64,000 bases of DNA from Crocinitomicaceae bacterium (GTDB taxonomy: Bacteria; Bacteroidota; Bacteroidia; Flavobacteriales_D; Crocinitomicaceae). Location of the stretch: contig JAGOBK010000001.1 of NCBI GenBank assembly GCA_017983465.1, positions 434,001 through 498,000 on the forward strand, given 5' to 3'. A program made the position numbers and the translations under genes. The notes under the pieces are model-generated. The model saw only the letters and a list, made by a program, of their open reading frames with translations, was not told the origin of the DNA and made no database searches. This document shows positions 17,088 to 26,804 of this stretch, piece after piece; within the stretch, counting starts at the first letter, position 1, and each line of letters starts with the position of its first letter.

Positions 17088-18122
17088 ATGTTGAAATTAA
17101 CACTACTCCTTTTATTATTTCCACTGATTTGTTTTGGTCAATACACCCCAGGAACAACTACATTCCAATTTTTGAATGCTTCCAGTTCGGCACGTAACGC
17201 TGGATCAGGAAACGGTTTAATTAGTATTTACGACAATGACCTCGGATTAGCACTTGATAATCCTGCCCTTCTTAATGAAAAAATGAACGGACAAGTTCAA
17301 TATTCCTATGGAAAATATCCATCCGGAGTTCATTATGGAAATGTTAGTTATGCGATACATTCCAAAATAGGCACATTTGCACCAAGCATTCGTTATTTTA
17401 GTTTCGGTCAGTTTGATGAAACCGATGAAGTAGGAACCGTAATTGGAACCTTCAGCGGTGGAGAATATGCGATCGGGACGAGCTATAGTCGAAAGATTAA
17501 CGAAGTCATGAGTATTGGCGCCAATCTTTCCTTTCTCGGATCGCACATGTATCGATACAGTGCTTTTGGATTAACAGGAAGCTTTAGCGGATTGCTTCTT
17601 CATCCAAACAAACTTTTATGTGCGACATTCCTCGTGAAAAACATGGGTGTACTCTTAAAAGATTTTACAGAAAATAGCGCATCAAAACTTCCGTTAGATG
17701 TCCAAGTTGGCTTAAGTTACAAATTGAAACATGCACCTTTTCGCTTTGGAATAACAGGATATCAGTTGAACCAACTAAACAACGTTTACCTTGATCCACT
17801 GGCGAAACCAACTTATGACCCATTAACAGGTGATACGATTCCAGTATATTCGCCTTCTATAGGAACAAAAATTGCGCATCATGTGAATTTTCAAGTGGAG
17901 CTATATGCTTCTAAATCATTCCAATTGCGCGGTGGATTTAATTTCATGCGTCGTGAACAAATGAAATTGCTTGATCATCCCGGATTAGCTGGATTCTCCA
18001 TGGGTATGTCCATCAAACTGAAAAAGTTCAACATGGATTATGGCGTACAGTTTTATTCCAAAGCAGGCTCTATTCACTCACTGGGCTTCAGTACCTCACT
18101 TAGTAATTGGAAGAAGAATTAA
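17088..18122 (+). CDS. porQ: Type IX secretion system protein PorQ
   Basis: A protein of 344 residues. The signal peptide is MLKLTLLLLLFPLICFG. The mature start TTTFQFLNASSSARNAGSG is the PorQ signature, and the rest is an amphipathic beta-strand pattern of an outer-membrane barrel (NPALLNEKMNGQVQYSYGKY, GFSMGMSIKLKKFNMDYGVQFYS). PorQ works with PorU, PorV and PorZ in the outer-membrane attachment complex that processes T9SS cargo. The start at ATG 17088 begins the signal peptide. The stop TAA shares the palindrome TTAA (18119-18122) with the stop of the convergent trmN6 gene. Confidence 0.9.
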   Translation: MLKLTLLLLLFPLICFGQYTPGTTTFQFLNASSSARNAGSGNGLISIYDNDLGLALDNPALLNEKMNGQVQYSYGKYPSGVHYGNVSYAIHSKIGTFAPSIRYFSFGQFDETDEVGTVIGTFSGGEYAIGTSYSRKINEVMSIGANLSFLGSHMYRYSAFGLTGSFSGLLLHPNKLLCATFLVKNMGVLLKDFTENSASKLPLDVQVGLSYKLKHAPFRFGITGYQLNQLNNVYLDPLAKPTYDPLTGDTIPVYSPSIGTKIAHHVNFQVELYASKSFQLRGGFNFMRREQMKLLDHPGLAGFSMGMSIKLKKFNMDYGVQFYSKAGSIHSLGFSTSLSNWKKN

Positions 18123-18835
18123 TTCTTTGCTGTTAAATCGGTATGGTGGTAGTTTTTGGTTAACGCAATGTATTCAGGCGTGTACCCTCCTCCTTTTAAC
18201 CTGACAGTCAAAGTAGATTCAATCAGAGTTTCCTCACATTTAGTAAACATAAGAATTACGCGAGAATTTAACTTTTCCTCCGACGAATGAATCGTTATTT
18301 TCTGTGAGGGATAAAGTCCATTTTGCTTGGCAACGTTCAGCAAATAATCAAATTGATCAAAAGGAACTATTACGTAAAATCGTCCGTTTTCGCTGAGTAA
18401 TTTTGAGGTTTTCTGAATAAACAATTCGTATGTTTCTCGACTAATATGCTTTGCTTGATCGATCTGTTTATCCCCTGATTTTAGTCCATCTAAATAAAAA
18501 GGTGGATTGCTAAAAATCAAATCGTATTGTTTCGATGGATAGAACGCCAAGAAATCAATAGCATGAATCTGAGTGGAGTTCCCCCACGGACTATTCTTTA
18601 GATTCAACGTACATTCTTCCGCTGCATCGGAATGAATTTCCACGGCATCCAACTGAATACTCGGATTTTTTTGAAGAACCATTAACGATAACACTCCTGT
18701 TCCTGCGCCAATATCTAGGGCAGTTGAAGCGGAAGCTGGATCAATAAACGAACCCAACAACATACTATCTGTTCCAACTTTGAGCGGATTTTTCGATTGA
18801 ATGACATCGAAGTGCTGAAAGCGAAATACCGACAA
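18119..18835 (-). CDS. trmN6: tRNA1(Val) adenine-37 N6-methyltransferase (TrmN6/YfiC)
   Basis: A protein of 238 residues. Motif I is ALDIGAGTGVLSL (about 39-51) and the amino-methyltransferase motif IV is FSNPPFY (about 108-114). The N-terminal FRFQHFDVIQ..NPLKVGTDSMLLGSF is typical of YfiC/TrmN6, which methylates A37 of tRNA-Val. It follows proS with one base between the proS stop and a TTG start codon at 18835; no in-frame ATG lies before residue 25, so the TTG start is the best choice. Confidence 0.88.
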   Translation of the reverse strand: MSVFRFQHFDVIQSKNPLKVGTDSMLLGSFIDPASASTALDIGAGTGVLSLMVLQKNPSIQLDAVEIHSDAAEECTLNLKNSPWGNSTQIHAIDFLAFYPSKQYDLIFSNPPFYLDGLKSGDKQIDQAKHISRETYELFIQKTSKLLSENGRFYVIVPFDQFDYLLNVAKQNGLYPSQKITIHSSEEKLNSRVILMFTKCEETLIESTLTVRLKGGGYTPEYIALTKNYHHTDLTAKN

Positions 18836-18836
18836 A

Positions 18837-20309
18837 TTAATAGGCTTTTGCGAAAATGACGCGTCCAGCAGATGGCTTACCTGTTACCATGCAAACACCA
18901 GCTTCTTCTTTACGGTCCAAGGCGATGCAACGAATCGTTGCTTTCGTTTCTTCCTTGATTCGCTCTTCCGTTTCAGATGTTCCATCCCAATGAGCCAAGA
19001 AGAATCCTCCTTTGTCAATTTCCTTCTTAAATTCCTCGTATGAATCAATTTCACGTGTGTTTACTGAACGGAAAGCTTTCGCACGTTCCAACAAATTAAC
19101 CTGAATATCCGCAAGTAATTGTTCGATGTGATTTTCCAATCCGTCAAAATCAACGACTTCTTTCGTTTTGTTATCACGACGAGCAATCTCTGCTTTTCCA
19201 TTTTCCAAATCTCTTGGTCCCATAGCAACGCGAACAGGAACACCTTTAGATTCGTACTCTGCAAACTTCCATCCTGGACGACGGTTCTCATCATCATCGT
19301 ATTTGAATGAAATTCCTTTTGCTTTTAATTTAGCCGCCAATTCGGACATTTTCTCGGAAATTGCTGCTAATTCTTCCTCTGTACGGTAAATCGGAACGGC
19401 AACTACTTGAATTGGAGCTAATGCTGGTGGTAAAACGAGTCCTTCGTCATCGGAATGGGTCATAATCAACGCACCCATCAAACGTGTAGAAACACCCCAT
19501 GATGTCGCCCAAACGTAATCTAATTTTCCTTCTTTATCTGCAAATTTCACTTCAAAAGCTTTGGCGAAATTTTGTCCAAGAAAGTGAGATGTTCCAGCTT
19601 GAAGCGCTTTTCCATCCTGCATCATTGCTTCGATACACAAGGTATCATCCGCCCCTGCAAAACGTTCATTCGCTGTTTTTCTACCTTTAATAACAGGCAT
19701 TGCCATATAGTTCTCTGCGAAATCTTCGTAAACATCCAACATTTGTTCTGTTTCTGCTATCGCTTCTAGTTTTGTCGCATGTGCAGTGTGTCCTTCTTGC
19801 CAAAGAAACTCTGTGGTTCTTAGAAACAAACGCGTTTTCATTTCCCAACGAACAACATTTGCCCATTGATTGATGAGAATAGGTAAATCACGGTAGGACT
19901 GAATCCAATTTTTGTAAGAGTTCCAAATAATCGTTTCAGAGGTTGGTCTTACAATCAATTCTTCTTCCAATTTAGAATCCGGATCGACAATTACTCCACT
20001 ACCATCCTCCGCATTTTTCAAACGGTAATGAGTAACAACTGCACATTCCTTTGCAAAACCATCCACATGACTTGCTTCTTTACTCAAGTAAGATTTTGGG
20101 ATGAACAAAGGGAAATACGCGTTCGAATGACCTGTTTCCTTGAATTTAACATCCAAGATGTCGCGCATTTTCTCCCAAATCGCATAACCATAAGGCTTAA
20201 TAACCATGCAACCGCGAACATCGGAATGTTCAGCTAAATCAGCGCGGTAAACCAATTCATTATACCATTTTGAGTAATCTTCTGCTCTCGTTACGTATTT
20301 CTGTGCCAT
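18837..20309 (-). CDS. proS: Prolyl-tRNA synthetase, archaeal/eukaryotic type
   Basis: A protein of 490 residues, the usual length for the short ProS type without the YbaK-like editing insert. It has the class II motifs: [10 protein letters not shown] (motif 2 region entry), [15 protein letters not shown] segment ([14 protein letters not shown]), and the motif 3 region. The HIS_anticodon-binding domain starts near residue 285 and the C-terminal region ends VIFAKAY. It charges tRNA-Pro. A TACCTTTG box lies 20 bases upstream of the ATG. Confidence 0.95.
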   Translation of the reverse strand: MAQKYVTRAEDYSKWYNELVYRADLAEHSDVRGCMVIKPYGYAIWEKMRDILDVKFKETGHSNAYFPLFIPKSYLSKEASHVDGFAKECAVVTHYRLKNAEDGSGVIVDPDSKLEEELIVRPTSETIIWNSYKNWIQSYRDLPILINQWANVVRWEMKTRLFLRTTEFLWQEGHTAHATKLEAIAETEQMLDVYEDFAENYMAMPVIKGRKTANERFAGADDTLCIEAMMQDGKALQAGTSHFLGQNFAKAFEVKFADKEGKLDYVWATSWGVSTRLMGALIMTHSDDEGLVLPPALAPIQVVAVPIYRTEEELAAISEKMSELAAKLKAKGISFKYDDDENRRPGWKFAEYESKGVPVRVAMGPRDLENGKAEIARRDNKTKEVVDFDGLENHIEQLLADIQVNLLERAKAFRSVNTREIDSYEEFKKEIDKGGFFLAHWDGTSETEERIKEETKATIRCIALDRKEEAGVCMVTGKPSAGRVIFAKAY

Positions 20310-20328
20310 TGCTACTATTATTGAATGT

Positions 20329-20336
20329 CAAAGGTA
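20329..20336 (-). promoter_or_regulatory. Candidate -7 box of proS (TACCTTTG)
   Basis: A full TAnnTTTG match on the minus strand ending 19 bases before the proS ATG at 20309. The nearest TTG upstream is only about 12 bases away, so the -33 element is not clear. Confidence 0.4.
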
Positions 20337-20390
20337 GCGAAAATACTTCAAAATCGAGGCCTTGAAAACGAGGTATGAAGAGGAAAAGTC

Positions 20391-22220
20391 CTACTTTATC
20401 ATGCTTGGAGTCATTTGATTTGTGATCAAATCATGTGTGTAATGCTGATACAAAGCCTTCATTTCGCGAATAATCTGCTTTTCATGCGTATTTCTTTGTT
20501 TCTTCATCTGTTCATTCCAAACAGTATTAAGGAATCCTTTTTCTCTTTTTTCAAAGGAGATTAAATTGCCTTGTTCACTGATCATTTTCGGGCTTGACTT
20601 TGGACTAAAATACGATGTTCCAAATGAATAATAGTTCGTTTTCAAACCCAATAAATCAATGATGGTTGGCATGATGTCAATTTGCTGAAATACCTGACCT
20701 CTTTTTACTTTGGGTAGTTTCATGGATGCGTGATAGAATCCAATGGGAATGCGGTAGGTCCATTCCAAAGAACAACGATCAGATCTTTTGGTCGGACCAA
20801 CATGATCCGCACAAAACACGAACAAGGTGTTTTTAAACCACGCTTTTTTTTGCGCCTTTTCCCAGAATTCTTTCAAGGCGAAATCTACATAGGAAATTGT
20901 TGCACACAAAGGCTCTGGTCCATGTTTCACTTTCGACTTAAACGAGGTAGGAATTGTATATGGATGATGTGAGGACAAGGTAAATATCATCGAGAAGAAC
21001 GGTTTTTCAAAGCGATTCATTTCATCCACCGCGAAACTTAACATATGGTGATCTTCAATGCCCCAATTACCATCAAAATGCGCATCGTTTGGATATTCGT
21101 TTCTTCCATAGTAGGAATCGAATCCAGCAGCGGATGTAAACGCATCAAAACGCATGGATCCATTGTTTGCCCCATGAAAGAATGCTGAATAATATCCTTC
21201 CTTATTCAATATCGACGGTAGTCCTTGAAATTGATTAGCACTGTACGCGGATAATATAAATGATTCATTTGTATATGCTGGAATAGATGAAATCACCGAA
21301 GGAAGGGCATCCATCGATGTTCGGCCATTCGCAATCGCATCTTCAAAAAACATAGATTGTGTTAAAAGTGAATCCAAGAATGGCGTGTAACTCTCTGGAC
21401 TATTTGGACCACTATACATCGTTCCAAAACTTTCCAAAAGAATAAAACAGACATTTGTTCCTTTCGGTAAATAAGATTGAGCTTGACTTGATTGAATTGG
21501 ATTAAAAATCGCGTTTAATTCAGCATCTTCAAAGTACTTTTTATCTTCTAACCCTTTAATTCCAATGGTTTTTATAATGGTAAAAGCCGAATTAAGAACA
21601 GCTGGCGCATTGGATAAACTGCTATAATTTGTTGCTTCAATGATGCCAATGGGCTTCAATTGAAATCCACCACGACCAATAATCACAAATGAAGTGACGA
21701 TGAATACAAACACAACCCAATTTTTACGAAGCTTCCAAGAAATGGGCGCTGACTTTATTTTCACAAAGCACCAAATGGAGAGGGATAAACTGAAGATAAA
21801 AAAAACAATTAGCCACCAAAACTCGGCGATAAAATCACCTGCTAAGCTCGATGTCTCCGTATTGGTCAACATGTAAACAAAATAGTCGAAACTTGTCCGC
21901 TTGGCTGTGTAGGAAAAGTAGGCTACATCCCACCCGTTAAAGACAAAAACCAAAAATGTCCCGAAGCTAAATAGCAGCAATTTTATCCAAAAGCGAAAGC
22001 GTTCCAATCGCTCAGGTAATGGTAAATAAAGTAAGGTGATGAAGGGTAGGAAAAAAAGCGCGATTGTGACTAAATCAAATCCAGCCCCAATCAAATAATC
22101 CTGAATACCAAACTCCAGGAACTTTTTGCTATTCATGGTCACCAAAAGAATTCGGTATACACCTGAAAACAACCAGACAAGACCTAGAGGCAAAAGGATT
22201 TTTAAACTTTTTTTAATCAA
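20391..22220 (-). CDS. LTA synthase-like sulfatase-superfamily membrane enzyme
   Basis: A protein of 609 residues. About five membrane segments occupy residues 1-200. The catalytic alkaline-phosphatase/sulfatase domain has the metal-binding entry VCFILLESFG (about 256-265), the nucleophile threonine in NGRTSMDALPS (about 300), SSHHPYTIP, and CADHVGPT (about 480). In Firmicutes this family polymerises glycerol phosphate; in Bacteroidota members probably transfer phospho-groups to envelope glycans or lipids, substrate unknown. The frame begins with TTG at 22220, which keeps the first membrane segment; the next ATG (residue 29) would remove it. It follows the E1 gene by 15 bases. Confidence 0.85.
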   Translation of the reverse strand: MIKKSLKILLPLGLVWLFSGVYRILLVTMNSKKFLEFGIQDYLIGAGFDLVTIALFFLPFITLLYLPLPERLERFRFWIKLLLFSFGTFLVFVFNGWDVAYFSYTAKRTSFDYFVYMLTNTETSSLAGDFIAEFWWLIVFFIFSLSLSIWCFVKIKSAPISWKLRKNWVVFVFIVTSFVIIGRGGFQLKPIGIIEATNYSSLSNAPAVLNSAFTIIKTIGIKGLEDKKYFEDAELNAIFNPIQSSQAQSYLPKGTNVCFILLESFGTMYSGPNSPESYTPFLDSLLTQSMFFEDAIANGRTSMDALPSVISSIPAYTNESFILSAYSANQFQGLPSILNKEGYYSAFFHGANNGSMRFDAFTSAAGFDSYYGRNEYPNDAHFDGNWGIEDHHMLSFAVDEMNRFEKPFFSMIFTLSSHHPYTIPTSFKSKVKHGPEPLCATISYVDFALKEFWEKAQKKAWFKNTLFVFCADHVGPTKRSDRCSLEWTYRIPIGFYHASMKLPKVKRGQVFQQIDIMPTIIDLLGLKTNYYSFGTSYFSPKSSPKMISEQGNLISFEKREKGFLNTVWNEQMKKQRNTHEKQIIREMKALYQHYTHDLITNQMTPSMIK

Positions 22221-22235
22221 GGTTTTAACGTGGAA

Positions 22236-24221
22236 TTAGTACTTCATGATGCGATCAATGGCTTCTTTTAATCGTTCAGATGCCAAAAATTGCTTTTCTA
22301 AGCTCACTGCAAATGGAACTGGTGTGTCCATCGAAGCAACACGTAAAACCGGCGCATCTAATTGCTCAAAACAATGTTCTGTTATCAAAGCAACCAATTC
22401 ACCACCGATTCCTCCAGTTAAACAGTCCTCGTGCAAAACAATCACTTTACCTGTTTTATTTGCCGCTTGAAAAATCGCTTCCTTATCTAAGGGCATTAAA
22501 CTTCGAAGATCAACGATTTCAGCAGAAATCTCAGGATAATGTGACATTGTCTCAGTCGCCCAATGAACTCCTAGTCCATACGTAATGATGGTTAAGTCCG
22601 TTCCAGAAGTAACTGTTCGTGCTTTCCCAATTTCCACGGTATAATAATCTGTTGGAATTTCTTCTTTTAAACTTCGGTATAAAAACTTATGTTCAAAAAA
22701 CAATACAGGATTTGGGTCCTCAAATGCTGCGTTAAGTAGTCCTTTCGCGTCGTATGGTGTGGACGGATAAAGGATTTTCAATCCCGGAGTATGGAAAAAC
22801 CATGCTTCATTACTTTGAGAATGAAAAGGTCCAGCAGCCGTACCAGCTCCCGTAGGCATGCGAACGACAACGTCGGCATTTTGACCCCAACGCCAGTGCA
22901 TTTTTGCTAAATTATTAATGATTTGGTTGAATCCACATGTGACAAAATCAGCAAACTGCATTTCGACCATCGCTTTCATTCCTGAAATCGACAATCCTAA
23001 TCCAGTTCCGATAATGGCAGATTCACATAATGGAGTATTTCGAACGCGGTCCTTCCCGAATTGTTCTAAGAGTCCCTCGGTCACTTTAAACGCCCCGCCA
23101 TATTCCGCGATATCTTGTCCCATTAGGACGAGTCCATCATGTTTCGCCATAGACTGAGTTAAGGCATCTTGGATCGCATCAATGAATCGTTTCTCCTCCT
23201 TTTGACCTGTTGCTTCAATCAATTGTTGAATGTGAGGAGCAAATAAATCATCTACCTCGGTCATTGCATTCGCCTCAATAGCTGGCTCTGCATTTGCTTC
23301 ATCGAATCCCTGTTGAATCTCAGCTTTAATTTTTTCCTTAATTTGTTCGATTTCAGATTCTGTTAATAATCCTTGCTCTAACAAAAAGGCTTCATAATTC
23401 GAAACAGGATCTTTTTTCTCCCATTCGTCTTGAATTCCTTCTGGATAGTATTTCGTTCCTGATGATTCCTCATGTCCACGCATTCGGAACGTCATTAATT
23501 CCAATAAATACGGTTTTGGATCAACGCGAATTTCTTCATTTATTTTTCGAACAGTTCGAATAACCTCTAGAATATTATTTCCATCAATTTGAATGGCATT
23601 CATTCCGTATCCAATTCCTTTATCGATGAATTGCTTACAACGAAACTGTTCAACGGATGGTGTTGAAAGTCCCCAACAATTGTTTTCAACGGCAAAAATG
23701 ACGGGCAAATCCCAAACAGCCGCAACGTTTAACGATTCGTGAAAATCTCCTTCGGATGCTCCACCGTCGCCAGTAAAAACGATGGTTGATTTCTGATTCT
23801 TGGTAATTTTGTTCGCAAGAGCAATACCATCAGCTATTCCTAACTGTGGACCTAAATGCGAAATCATTCCAACCAATTTATGTTCCTGTGTTCCAAAATG
23901 GAAACTACGGTCACGACCTTTCGTGAAACCGTTCAGTTTACCTTGAAATTGAGAAAACAAACGATTCAAAGGAATATCACGTGTCGTAAATACCCCTAAA
24001 TTTCTGTGCATTGGAAGAATGTATTCATCCTCATTCATGGCATATGCACAACCTACAGAAATCCCTTCTTGTCCCCAACCGGAAAACCATTTTGTAATTT
24101 TCCCTTGGCGCAATAAAATGAGCATTTTCTCTTCAATCAGTCTTGGACGGACTAATTTCAAATAGATATCCTTTAACTCTTCATCTGAGAATCCTTCTCT
24201 GTTGAATGCTATTTCTGACAT
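22236..24221 (-). CDS. 2-oxo acid dehydrogenase E1 component, alpha and beta subunits fused
   Basis: A protein of 661 residues. The alpha part (1-315) has the thiamine diphosphate motif GDGGASEGDFHESLNVA (around 152-168) through VENN. The beta part (about 345-661) has QDIAEYGGAFKVTEGL, TPLCESAIIGTGLGLSISG and the C-terminal transketolase domain GKVIVLHEDCLTGGIGGE. Such fusions are common in Bacteroidota and are usually assigned to the branched-chain 2-oxo acid (BCKDH) or pyruvate-type complex. It decarboxylates the oxo acid and acylates the lipoyl E2. E2 and E3 genes are not in the window. Confidence 0.9.
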   Translation of the reverse strand: MSEIAFNREGFSDEELKDIYLKLVRPRLIEEKMLILLRQGKITKWFSGWGQEGISVGCAYAMNEDEYILPMHRNLGVFTTRDIPLNRLFSQFQGKLNGFTKGRDRSFHFGTQEHKLVGMISHLGPQLGIADGIALANKITKNQKSTIVFTGDGGASEGDFHESLNVAAVWDLPVIFAVENNCWGLSTPSVEQFRCKQFIDKGIGYGMNAIQIDGNNILEVIRTVRKINEEIRVDPKPYLLELMTFRMRGHEESSGTKYYPEGIQDEWEKKDPVSNYEAFLLEQGLLTESEIEQIKEKIKAEIQQGFDEANAEPAIEANAMTEVDDLFAPHIQQLIEATGQKEEKRFIDAIQDALTQSMAKHDGLVLMGQDIAEYGGAFKVTEGLLEQFGKDRVRNTPLCESAIIGTGLGLSISGMKAMVEMQFADFVTCGFNQIINNLAKMHWRWGQNADVVVRMPTGAGTAAGPFHSQSNEAWFFHTPGLKILYPSTPYDAKGLLNAAFEDPNPVLFFEHKFLYRSLKEEIPTDYYTVEIGKARTVTSGTDLTIITYGLGVHWATETMSHYPEISAEIVDLRSLMPLDKEAIFQAANKTGKVIVLHEDCLTGGIGGELVALITEHCFEQLDAPVLRVASMDTPVPFAVSLEKQFLASERLKEAIDRIMKY

Positions 24222-24287
24222 GCGTATGGGTTTTATTCCAATAATATGGAAAATGAAATGTAATGATAACTTAGACTGGAATGGAAC

Positions 24288-24836
24288 TTAAACTTTTAGT
24301 CCACGAACGACACGTTCTTTACGTTTCGTTTTTTGAAGGCGTTTTTTCACGACCAAAAGATGAGCAGAACGAGGAGCACCGCGCATTAGATCAACTTTGT
24401 ACGTGTTATCACCGTAAACAACTTTTGGTCCACCTTGACTATTCCAATCAGCATCAAAGTAAAAACGTTTGATACTACTTCCTTCTGTTTTTGTCGCGAA
24501 GGTGATGATCCTGCCATCTCCCAATTCAAAACGTAATTGCATCTCTCCTTTTGGGCCAAAGCTTTCAAAGATACATGTTGTCATAGCTGGAATCACAATA
24601 CTTTCACGTTCACTGCTTGAACTTGCGACAAGGGTACCATTTTGAGTGGTATTTTGACTATCATCTCTTTTTTCTTGATTCAAAATAATGGTATGTGATG
24701 TATAGAATTGAACTTGACGCAATTTTTCATCCGAATCTAAACTAAACTCATCTCGAATCTGAGTAGTATAAGGAACTTTAACGCCACATGATATTAACAC
24801 GGTAGCTAAGGAAAGGAATAATAAGAAGTTTTTCAT
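24288..24836 (-). CDS. Lipoprotein of unknown function
   Basis: A protein of 182 residues. The N-terminus MKNFLLFLSLATVLISC is a lipoprotein signal with lipobox (LISC, Cys17). The mature part is beta-rich (RQVQFYTSHTIIL, MTTCIFESFGPKGEMQLRFELGDGRIITFA, FYFDADWN..GPKVVYGDNTYKVDLMRGAPRSAHLLV) and ends with a basic tail. I do not recognise the family, though similar proteins of this length occur in Flavobacteriales. It precedes the E1 gene in the same direction with 66 bases between. A TAAATTTG box lies upstream at 24853-24860. Confidence 0.72.
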   Translation of the reverse strand: MKNFLLFLSLATVLISCGVKVPYTTQIRDEFSLDSDEKLRQVQFYTSHTIILNQEKRDDSQNTTQNGTLVASSSSERESIVIPAMTTCIFESFGPKGEMQLRFELGDGRIITFATKTEGSSIKRFYFDADWNSQGGPKVVYGDNTYKVDLMRGAPRSAHLLVVKKRLQKTKRKERVVRGLKV

Positions 24837-24852
24837 TTTGCGTAATTTTGTT

Positions 24853-24860
24853 CAAATTTA
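24853..24860 (-). promoter_or_regulatory. Candidate -7 box of the lipoprotein gene (TAAATTTG)
   Basis: A full TAnnTTTG match on the minus strand, 16 bases upstream of the ATG at 24836. The overlapping plus strand has TAATTTTG at 24843-24850, also a full match, facing the divergent gene at 24903, so one short region may serve both directions. Confidence 0.4.
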
Positions 24861-24902
24861 CAGAAAATCGACTTGATACATTCGAAAAAAACAGATTTTA
24901 CT

Positions 24903-25532
24903 ATGCTAAATCAACTTTGTTTATTCTTCTCTCTACTGATATTGATGTCCTGCTCGGAAAACAAGTCTGGAAAGATAAAAGATTTAGAGAGTATTCGATC
25001 GAAGTCAAGTTACATACAAAAGAAGAAAACTACACCAATAGATCATTGGAAAGACACCCTTTTTGCTAGCTACAATCAAGACTCAGTAAACTTAAACATA
25101 CAATCCATTGAGAGCGATTCAAATCGATTGTTTTTTCATGAGTTCAATTATGTGGAATCAGCTATGTATAGTTTAACAGACTCAAACAATCATACTTTTA
25201 AACATCAATTCGCCCGATTTAAAACAGACTCCGTCAATGTCAAAAACAACTTTTTCAATTGGTTCGATAAAGAGTTTTGTCAACGTAATTTAGCGATTCG
25301 TATTTACAACCGAATGAATATCTTTCCAAAAAACATCTTCTTTGTCTGTACCAATCAAAGTATTCACGTTGTGAAAAGCGAGCATAAAATTGACCCCATC
25401 AAATGGATTAAACTCATTCAATTAACAGAGAAAAAAGTCGATTTCATTTACATTTGTCATCAGGCGAAGAACAAAAATGCGCTTTGGTACACCTTTGAAC
25501 AAAACAAACTAAACTTAATTCCAGCACAATGA
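24903..25532 (+). CDS. Lipoprotein of unknown function
   Basis: A protein of 209 residues. MLNQLCLFFSLLILMSC is a lipoprotein signal with Cys17. The mature part begins SENKSGKIKDLESIRSK and contains charged, aromatic segments (FNWFDKEFCQRNLAIRIYNRMNIFPKNIFF, IHVVKSEHKIDPIKWIKLIQLTEKKVDFIYICH). I do not recognise a family. The ATG at 24903 begins the signal; the track-like extension from the TTG at 24873 only adds non-signal residues. It is translationally coupled (ATGA, 25529-25532) to a second unknown gene, so the two probably work together. Confidence 0.7.
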   Translation: MLNQLCLFFSLLILMSCSENKSGKIKDLESIRSKSSYIQKKKTTPIDHWKDTLFASYNQDSVNLNIQSIESDSNRLFFHEFNYVESAMYSLTDSNNHTFKHQFARFKTDSVNVKNNFFNWFDKEFCQRNLAIRIYNRMNIFPKNIFFVCTNQSIHVVKSEHKIDPIKWIKLIQLTEKKVDFIYICHQAKNKNALWYTFEQNKLNLIPAQ

Positions 25533-25864
25533 CCATTCTAAATCGTGGACAAATCGTCGTTTTTCAATCAGAAAATTTTCAAAGTTGGGCAAAACAAAAC
25601 AGCGAAGAAGATCTTTTTTTTTCAAGTCAAACTGAACCGTCCGTATACCTAATCGAAGAAGAATTTTGGGAAGATGAACTCATCCTAGAAAAGTACCGAA
25701 AAAAGATAATCAGAAGAGAATGCTCAGAAATTTGTTCCGATGAAACGAAATGGCCTGTGATTAAGGATAATGATCAATTTCGTTTCTACTTCCAGGTTTT
25801 TCTTGGGATTGTCGTTGTTGATTTACTTGAAAGCGATCTCATCTGCGAAGAAATGGACCTATAA
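25529..25864 (+). CDS. Small acidic cytoplasmic protein of unknown function
   Basis: A protein of 111 residues without signal peptide or membrane segment, overlapping the upstream lipoprotein gene by 4 bases. It is acidic and aromatic: VYLIEEEFWEDELILEKYRKKIIRRECSEICSDETKWPVIKDNDQFRFYFQVFLGIVVVDLLES. No known family is recognised. Its stop overlaps by 6 bases the end of the convergent CYTH gene. Confidence 0.65.
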   Translation: MTILNRGQIVVFQSENFQSWAKQNSEEDLFFSSQTEPSVYLIEEEFWEDELILEKYRKKIIRRECSEICSDETKWPVIKDNDQFRFYFQVFLGIVVVDLLESDLICEEMDL

Positions 25865-26308
25865 ATTTTTAAAAAGATTTACGTTCAAATAAGTTGGGTC
25901 ATTCGTTACCTCTTCACCTATCCACGACGGCAATGTAATTTCGTCGTTTTCATTGGCTAATTCGATTTCTGCTAAAACCAAGCCCTCGTACTTTCCTTTG
26001 AACACATCGATTTCCCAGTCGTTTCCACCGTAGTGAATAACATATCGATCTTTTTCTAGACACAACAATTCCGCCTTTTCGATCATTTCCTCTGCATCAC
26101 TTACTGGAATCGAATATTCAAATTCATTCCTTGTGACACCTTTACCCATTTTAATGGTCAGGTACGCTTTGTCTGACCGCACGCGAATCCGAACTGATTT
26201 ATCCTCATCTTCAAATAGATATACCTGTTTAATATTGGTGACAGATTGAATAAATTCATGTTTCCAATCCATCGTTTCCAATAAATACTTGCGTTCGATT
26301 TCGAGCAT
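25859..26308 (-). CDS. CYTH-domain phosphatase/cyclase-like protein
   Basis: A protein of 149 residues beginning MLEIERKYLL, the EXEXK signature of the CYTH (triphosphate tunnel metalloenzyme) fold. Further family residues are visible: RIRVRSDKAYLTIKMGKG, EFEYSIPVSDAEEMI, WEIDVFKGKYEGLVLAEIEL and SWIGEEVTNDPTYLNVNL. Members hydrolyse tripolyphosphate or thiamine triphosphate. The ATG at 26308 places the signature at residues 3-7; a TTG two codons upstream is less likely. Confidence 0.9.
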   Translation of the reverse strand: MLEIERKYLLETMDWKHEFIQSVTNIKQVYLFEDEDKSVRIRVRSDKAYLTIKMGKGVTRNEFEYSIPVSDAEEMIEKAELLCLEKDRYVIHYGGNDWEIDVFKGKYEGLVLAEIELANENDEITLPSWIGEEVTNDPTYLNVNLFKNL

Positions 26309-26398
26309 TTTCAATTTTTTTCTACTATTTTTACCAAAGATGCAACTTAAAGATGTAATGTTGCGTCAAACGATGTGAAATTTTAACGTTAACCAATA

Positions 26399-26800
26399 AT
26401 GAAACTAAACCTAACTATTCTCGCTTTCTGTTTTTTAGGATTCGGATTAAATGCTCAAAAAAACATAGAATCAAACGGAATTAAAATCAGCACCAAACAA
26501 ATCAATTGTAATATCCCTGCTCAAGGATATGAGTCGGACCTTATTCAATTAACAATTGAAAATCAATCCAATACAGTTAAAACTGTAACTTACAGTTTCG
26601 AGTTATATTATGATGGTGAATGTGCTACATGCGGTCATGAAGAATACACTTACACTCAAATCCTTCAGCCTAAAGAAGTGTTGGTTGGTGAGTGCTTGGA
26701 TCGCACCCATTTTGGATTAACCATTTTTCATCACATGCCTGCACATTTGACGAAAACGACGTTAACTGACTTCAACATTAAGAACGTAGTCGTAAAATAA
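26399..26800 (+). CDS. Small secreted protein of unknown function
   Basis: A protein of 133 residues with a signal peptide (MKLNLTILAFCFLGFGLNAQ). The mature part looks like an immunoglobulin-type beta domain (LIQLTIENQSNTVKTVTYSFELYYDGECATCGHEEYTYTQI LQPKEV). It has a CATC pair near residue 79 and a single later cysteine, so a disulfide is possible. It lies 4 bases before the large T9SS type B gene and may be cotranscribed with it. Confidence 0.7.
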   Translation: MKLNLTILAFCFLGFGLNAQKNIESNGIKISTKQINCNIPAQGYESDLIQLTIENQSNTVKTVTYSFELYYDGECATCGHEEYTYTQILQPKEVLVGECLDRTHFGLTIFHHMPAHLTKTTLTDFNIKNVVVK

Positions 26801-26804
26801 TACT

